Shown here piece after piece: positions 61,270-64,000 of a stretch of DNA of 64,000 bases (position 1 is the stretch's first letter; every line of letters starts with the position of its first letter). The stretch covers positions 7,578,527 through 7,642,526 of the forward strand of contig OZ037770.1 in NCBI GenBank assembly GCA_964035545.1, given 5' to 3'. A program made the position numbers and the translations under genes. This stretch comes from Bugula neritina (taxonomy: Eukaryota; Bryozoa; Gymnolaemata; Cheilostomatida; Bugulidae). The notes beneath the pieces are model-generated. The model searched no databases. It was given only the letters and a program-made list of their open reading frames with translations, and had not been told where the DNA came from.

Positions 61270-64000
61270 ATAACTCACCTCGTAAAAATTAGAACACTCT
61301 GCTAACACCTACAGGCGCAAAATTATGAGTGCCTCTTATGTTGTTTTTGTTTGCGTTTACCATGTGTTGAAATGTATCTATTCTAGCATGTAGCCAAGTT
61401 TAGATATTTTAATTGTAATGTAAAGGGGTTTTAGCACATAGCTAAGCTGAGTTTGTGTTATGAGGTGGTATCCTTAAATATCTGATGCTTCGAGGGAGAA
61501 AACTGTTGTGAAAGGTCTGTGAGGATGCAGAAATTGATGTTGGTTCTCCTCTCTTAGCAGATCGAGTGTTTATTGACCGATTTGAATTTAATAGTTCACC
61601 ATAAGCGGATGAAAGCATTTTATGGCGCTCTTCATCTGAGAGTATTTTCCTCAACAAAGTTATTCTATGGTCTCTTCGTCGGCTCGAAAGAGTTTTAAGC
61701 TGCAATTCAGTTCGAGCGTCACTGATGCCACATCTTCCTTTGAGGTTAGCGATAAACCTGATGGCTTGATTTTGAACATGTTCAATTTCCTCACAGGCAC
61801 TTTTGTTAGTTGGATTCCACGTGTCTGCATACTCAAGGATAGGTCTACATAGACTAAGGTATGCAATTAATTTTGCCTTTATGGGTGCATTGTAGATTGT
61901 ATGCTTGATACAGCCAAGTATTTTGCTTGCATTGTTGACTTTAGATGTAATGTCTGTCAAACTTTAGGTTAGACTGCATGATTACTCCAAAATATTTGGC
62001 CTCTTTAACTGTCCTAAGAGTGATGTCACCAAGTGAATATAGATGGGAGGTGTCATCAGTTTTACCAAATATAATCACTTTGCACTTATCGGTATTAAAC
62101 GGCATTTTCCATTTAAGTGACCAGTTATAAAGTGAGTTTAAGTCTCTCTGAAAGGCTTCCTGTTGTATTTTGTTGTTAACTACAGCATATAGAAGTGTGT
62201 CGTCAGCATATAGACTAACTTTGCATGAGACAGATTGAGGGAAATCATTGATGTAAATTAGGAAGAGTGTTGGTCCAAGAACTGATCCTTGGGGGACTCC
62301 AGATGTTACACTTAGTTCAGATGATTCTGTCTTTTTGATCACCACTTTTTGACTTCTGTCAGTCAAGAAGCTCTGTATCCAATTGGCAATAAATGGGTCA
62401 ATTTCTTTGATTCGCCTGACTTTCTCTGAGTAGTAAATTAGGAACTTTATCGAAGGCCTTGTTAAAATCTAGAATTACTGCGTGAGTAGTTGATGAGTTG
62501 TCGGCTGCTCTTGCAAGATCGTGAAAAGTTGCACACAATTGAGTGTCACATGAAAGGCCATGTCTAAATCCATGTTGTCTATCAACCAAAATTGAATCTA
62601 GTGTTTTATTTAGATAGTGTAATATATTATGTTCTAGCACTTTGCAGGGGATACTTGTCAATGAAATAGGTCGATAATTGCATGGCTTCTCTTTTTCACC
62701 TTTCTATATATAGGAGCGATGTTGGCAGTCTTTCGTGCACCTGAGAGCACACCTTGTTTTAATAAAGCAGCGAAAATATGCTGAAGACACTTTGCATTGA
62801 TATTAGGGTTTATTAGTAATAGTCTGGGCCGGGTGATTTATTATTTTTAAAGTAAACAATAAGTTTTTTAACACCATCTAATGTGATGGGAAATGGTTTT
62901 GTTTGAGTTGAAAAAAGTGGGAGTTTTGATATACTTTCTTGGTGGCAGAACTGTGAGTGAAAGTATTTATTTAGTTTGTTGGTGATTATCGTACTGTCAA
63001 TGGTTGGAAGGCCATCCATAAGTGTCATAGTCTCTAAAGGATGCTGTTGATTTTGTTTGTACCTAAGATGTTTGTAAAAAGGTTTGCTGTTCCCCTTTTT
63101 CAAGGGCTTACAAATTTTATATAACAAATAATTCGTTTTGAGCTTTTTGAGTTCTTTCTTGTTGTTCCGGCGATGCTGCTTTTATTTATTCAGGTGGTAT
63201 GGATCTCCAGTTTGTTTGTACTTTCCGTGTGTATTGTGTTGCTTGCCTATCATTTTTTTAATGTTTGTTAAACCAAGGTGGTTGATCTTTAATTCTGACA
63301 TGCATAGTTTCAAGTGGAACAGAATCAAGTATGGCTTCATCAAGTGATCTTTTGTAAATAGCCCACAGTTTATGAACGTCACTTAGGTTTTTAATTTGAT
63401 GAAGAGCATAAGTCATTTTTTCAGTCAAGACCTGAACGTTTGCCTCCTGATAGACAAAGATTTCCTTGGTATTTTCACAATTGTGTTGTTATTGCATCAT
63501 TGTTTCTACTTTTAGCTTCAGGGTTATAATATAATGCTCGCTTAGGCCAGGGATTACCACAGAGTGTTTCCGTGAATGTGTGTAGGTTCTGAAACTATCT
63601 GGTATAAGTTATGTTCGTAAAGCATGTTGAGAAATTGCAGATGGATAGCTCTGTAGGATGAATTGGGTTTAATAGTTTTGGTAACCCAGTCTAGTCCTGG
63701 AAGAGTCATATCACCAAGTAAAATGATGTTGCAGTTGGAATATTTATATTTGATGGAGCTAAGTACGTTACTTATTTGTTTGATATTTGGAGTTGATGTC
63801 CTCAGTCTATAGTAACAACATATAACTAAGTTAGTTGGAATAAGGATAATTACTATTTCTTCATTATAAGTTTCAACGGAAACATTTCTGGCATTAAGCT
63901 TTGCCTTGATTGCAATCATAACTCCTCCTCCGTGTATGTTTCTGTTATTTCTAAAGAAGTCTAAATCAAGTGTTTTGATTACAGTCTTGCTGAGAATAGA
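61270..64000 (-). pseudogene. CR1/Jockey-like LINE (endonuclease C-terminus, reverse transcriptase, C-terminal region), runs off window
   Basis: Gene order from the right edge: endonuclease end at 63919-63560 (IILLGDMTLPGLDWVTKTI); pre-RT region 63382-62813 with NKSPGPD; reverse transcriptase 62740-61990 with motif A LDFNKAFD at about 62450-62480, SGVPQGSVLGP at about 62275-62310 and YADD at 62199-62210; and a C-terminal region to TAG at 61444-61442 with RPILEYADTWNP. At least two frameshifts (near 62430 and 61950) and others between 62700 and 63150 break it. APE-type endonuclease plus this reverse transcriptase is the CR1/Jockey arrangement. The 5' part lies right of the window. Confidence 0.85.

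Overview
The window is nuclear DNA from an AT-rich, intron-rich animal, most likely an aquatic invertebrate such as a sponge, a cnidarian or another marine group. The sequence alone does not settle the phylum. The evidence is GT-AG introns with standard stop codons, animal-type PDE9 and HDAC8 genes, tRNA-derived SINEs, and degenerate Ty3/gypsy, RTE-like and CR1/Jockey-like retroelements. Splice sites were called by eye. Each accepted exon chain keeps reading phase through every junction, which is the main internal check.

Three host genes can be read. (1) 441-2029, plus strand: the last three coding exons of an ABCG-type half transporter whose 5' part lies left of the window. (2) 14108-2905, minus strand: a complete 12-exon cGMP phosphodiesterase of the PDE9A type, convergent with the ABC gene. 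(3) 44692-39321, minus strand: a complete 10-exon class I histone deacetylase of the HDAC8 type. They are unrelated neighbours, not a pathway. A striking shared feature is that many of their introns consist largely of private minisatellites (units of 13, 20, 26, 28, 34, 38 and 44 bp), some running to within a few bases of the splice sites.

Between about 14.1 and 39.3 kb I find no host gene. The stretch holds four large tandem arrays (23, 27, 32 and 37 bp units), one with an exact 161-bp higher-order period, a CpG-rich promoter-like islet at 27.7 kb, degenerate SINE pieces, and a transposon-like element at 34686-37849.

The most interesting signal is a pair of elements bounded by terminal inverted repeats: 9827-13942 (inside PDE9 intron 1) and 34686-37849. 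Both start with 5'-TAGTYTRG, both are flanked by a 3-bp direct repeat (TAC and GTA, reverse complements of each other), and both carry decayed pieces of the same kind of protein: a 'GCDS/GCDT' motif region and a C-terminal Cys cluster, plus in the second element a segment with HEET and DTDV motifs that may be nuclease-like. I recognise this protein type from multicopy, uncharacterised invertebrate proteins. Here it sits inside bounded mobile elements. I cannot assign them to a named superfamily.

From 45.1 kb to the right edge the window is a retroelement graveyard: a SINE, two fused gypsy-type fragments (45.7-49.4 and 49.4-51.8 kb), an RTE-like LINE piece (52.0-52.8 kb), three more gypsy-type pieces (53.5-54.3, 56.2-56.6, 58.9-59.5 kb), an unidentified decayed coding region (59.6-60.9 kb), and a CR1/Jockey-like LINE on the minus strand (61.4 kb to the edge). 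All carry stops or frameshifts.
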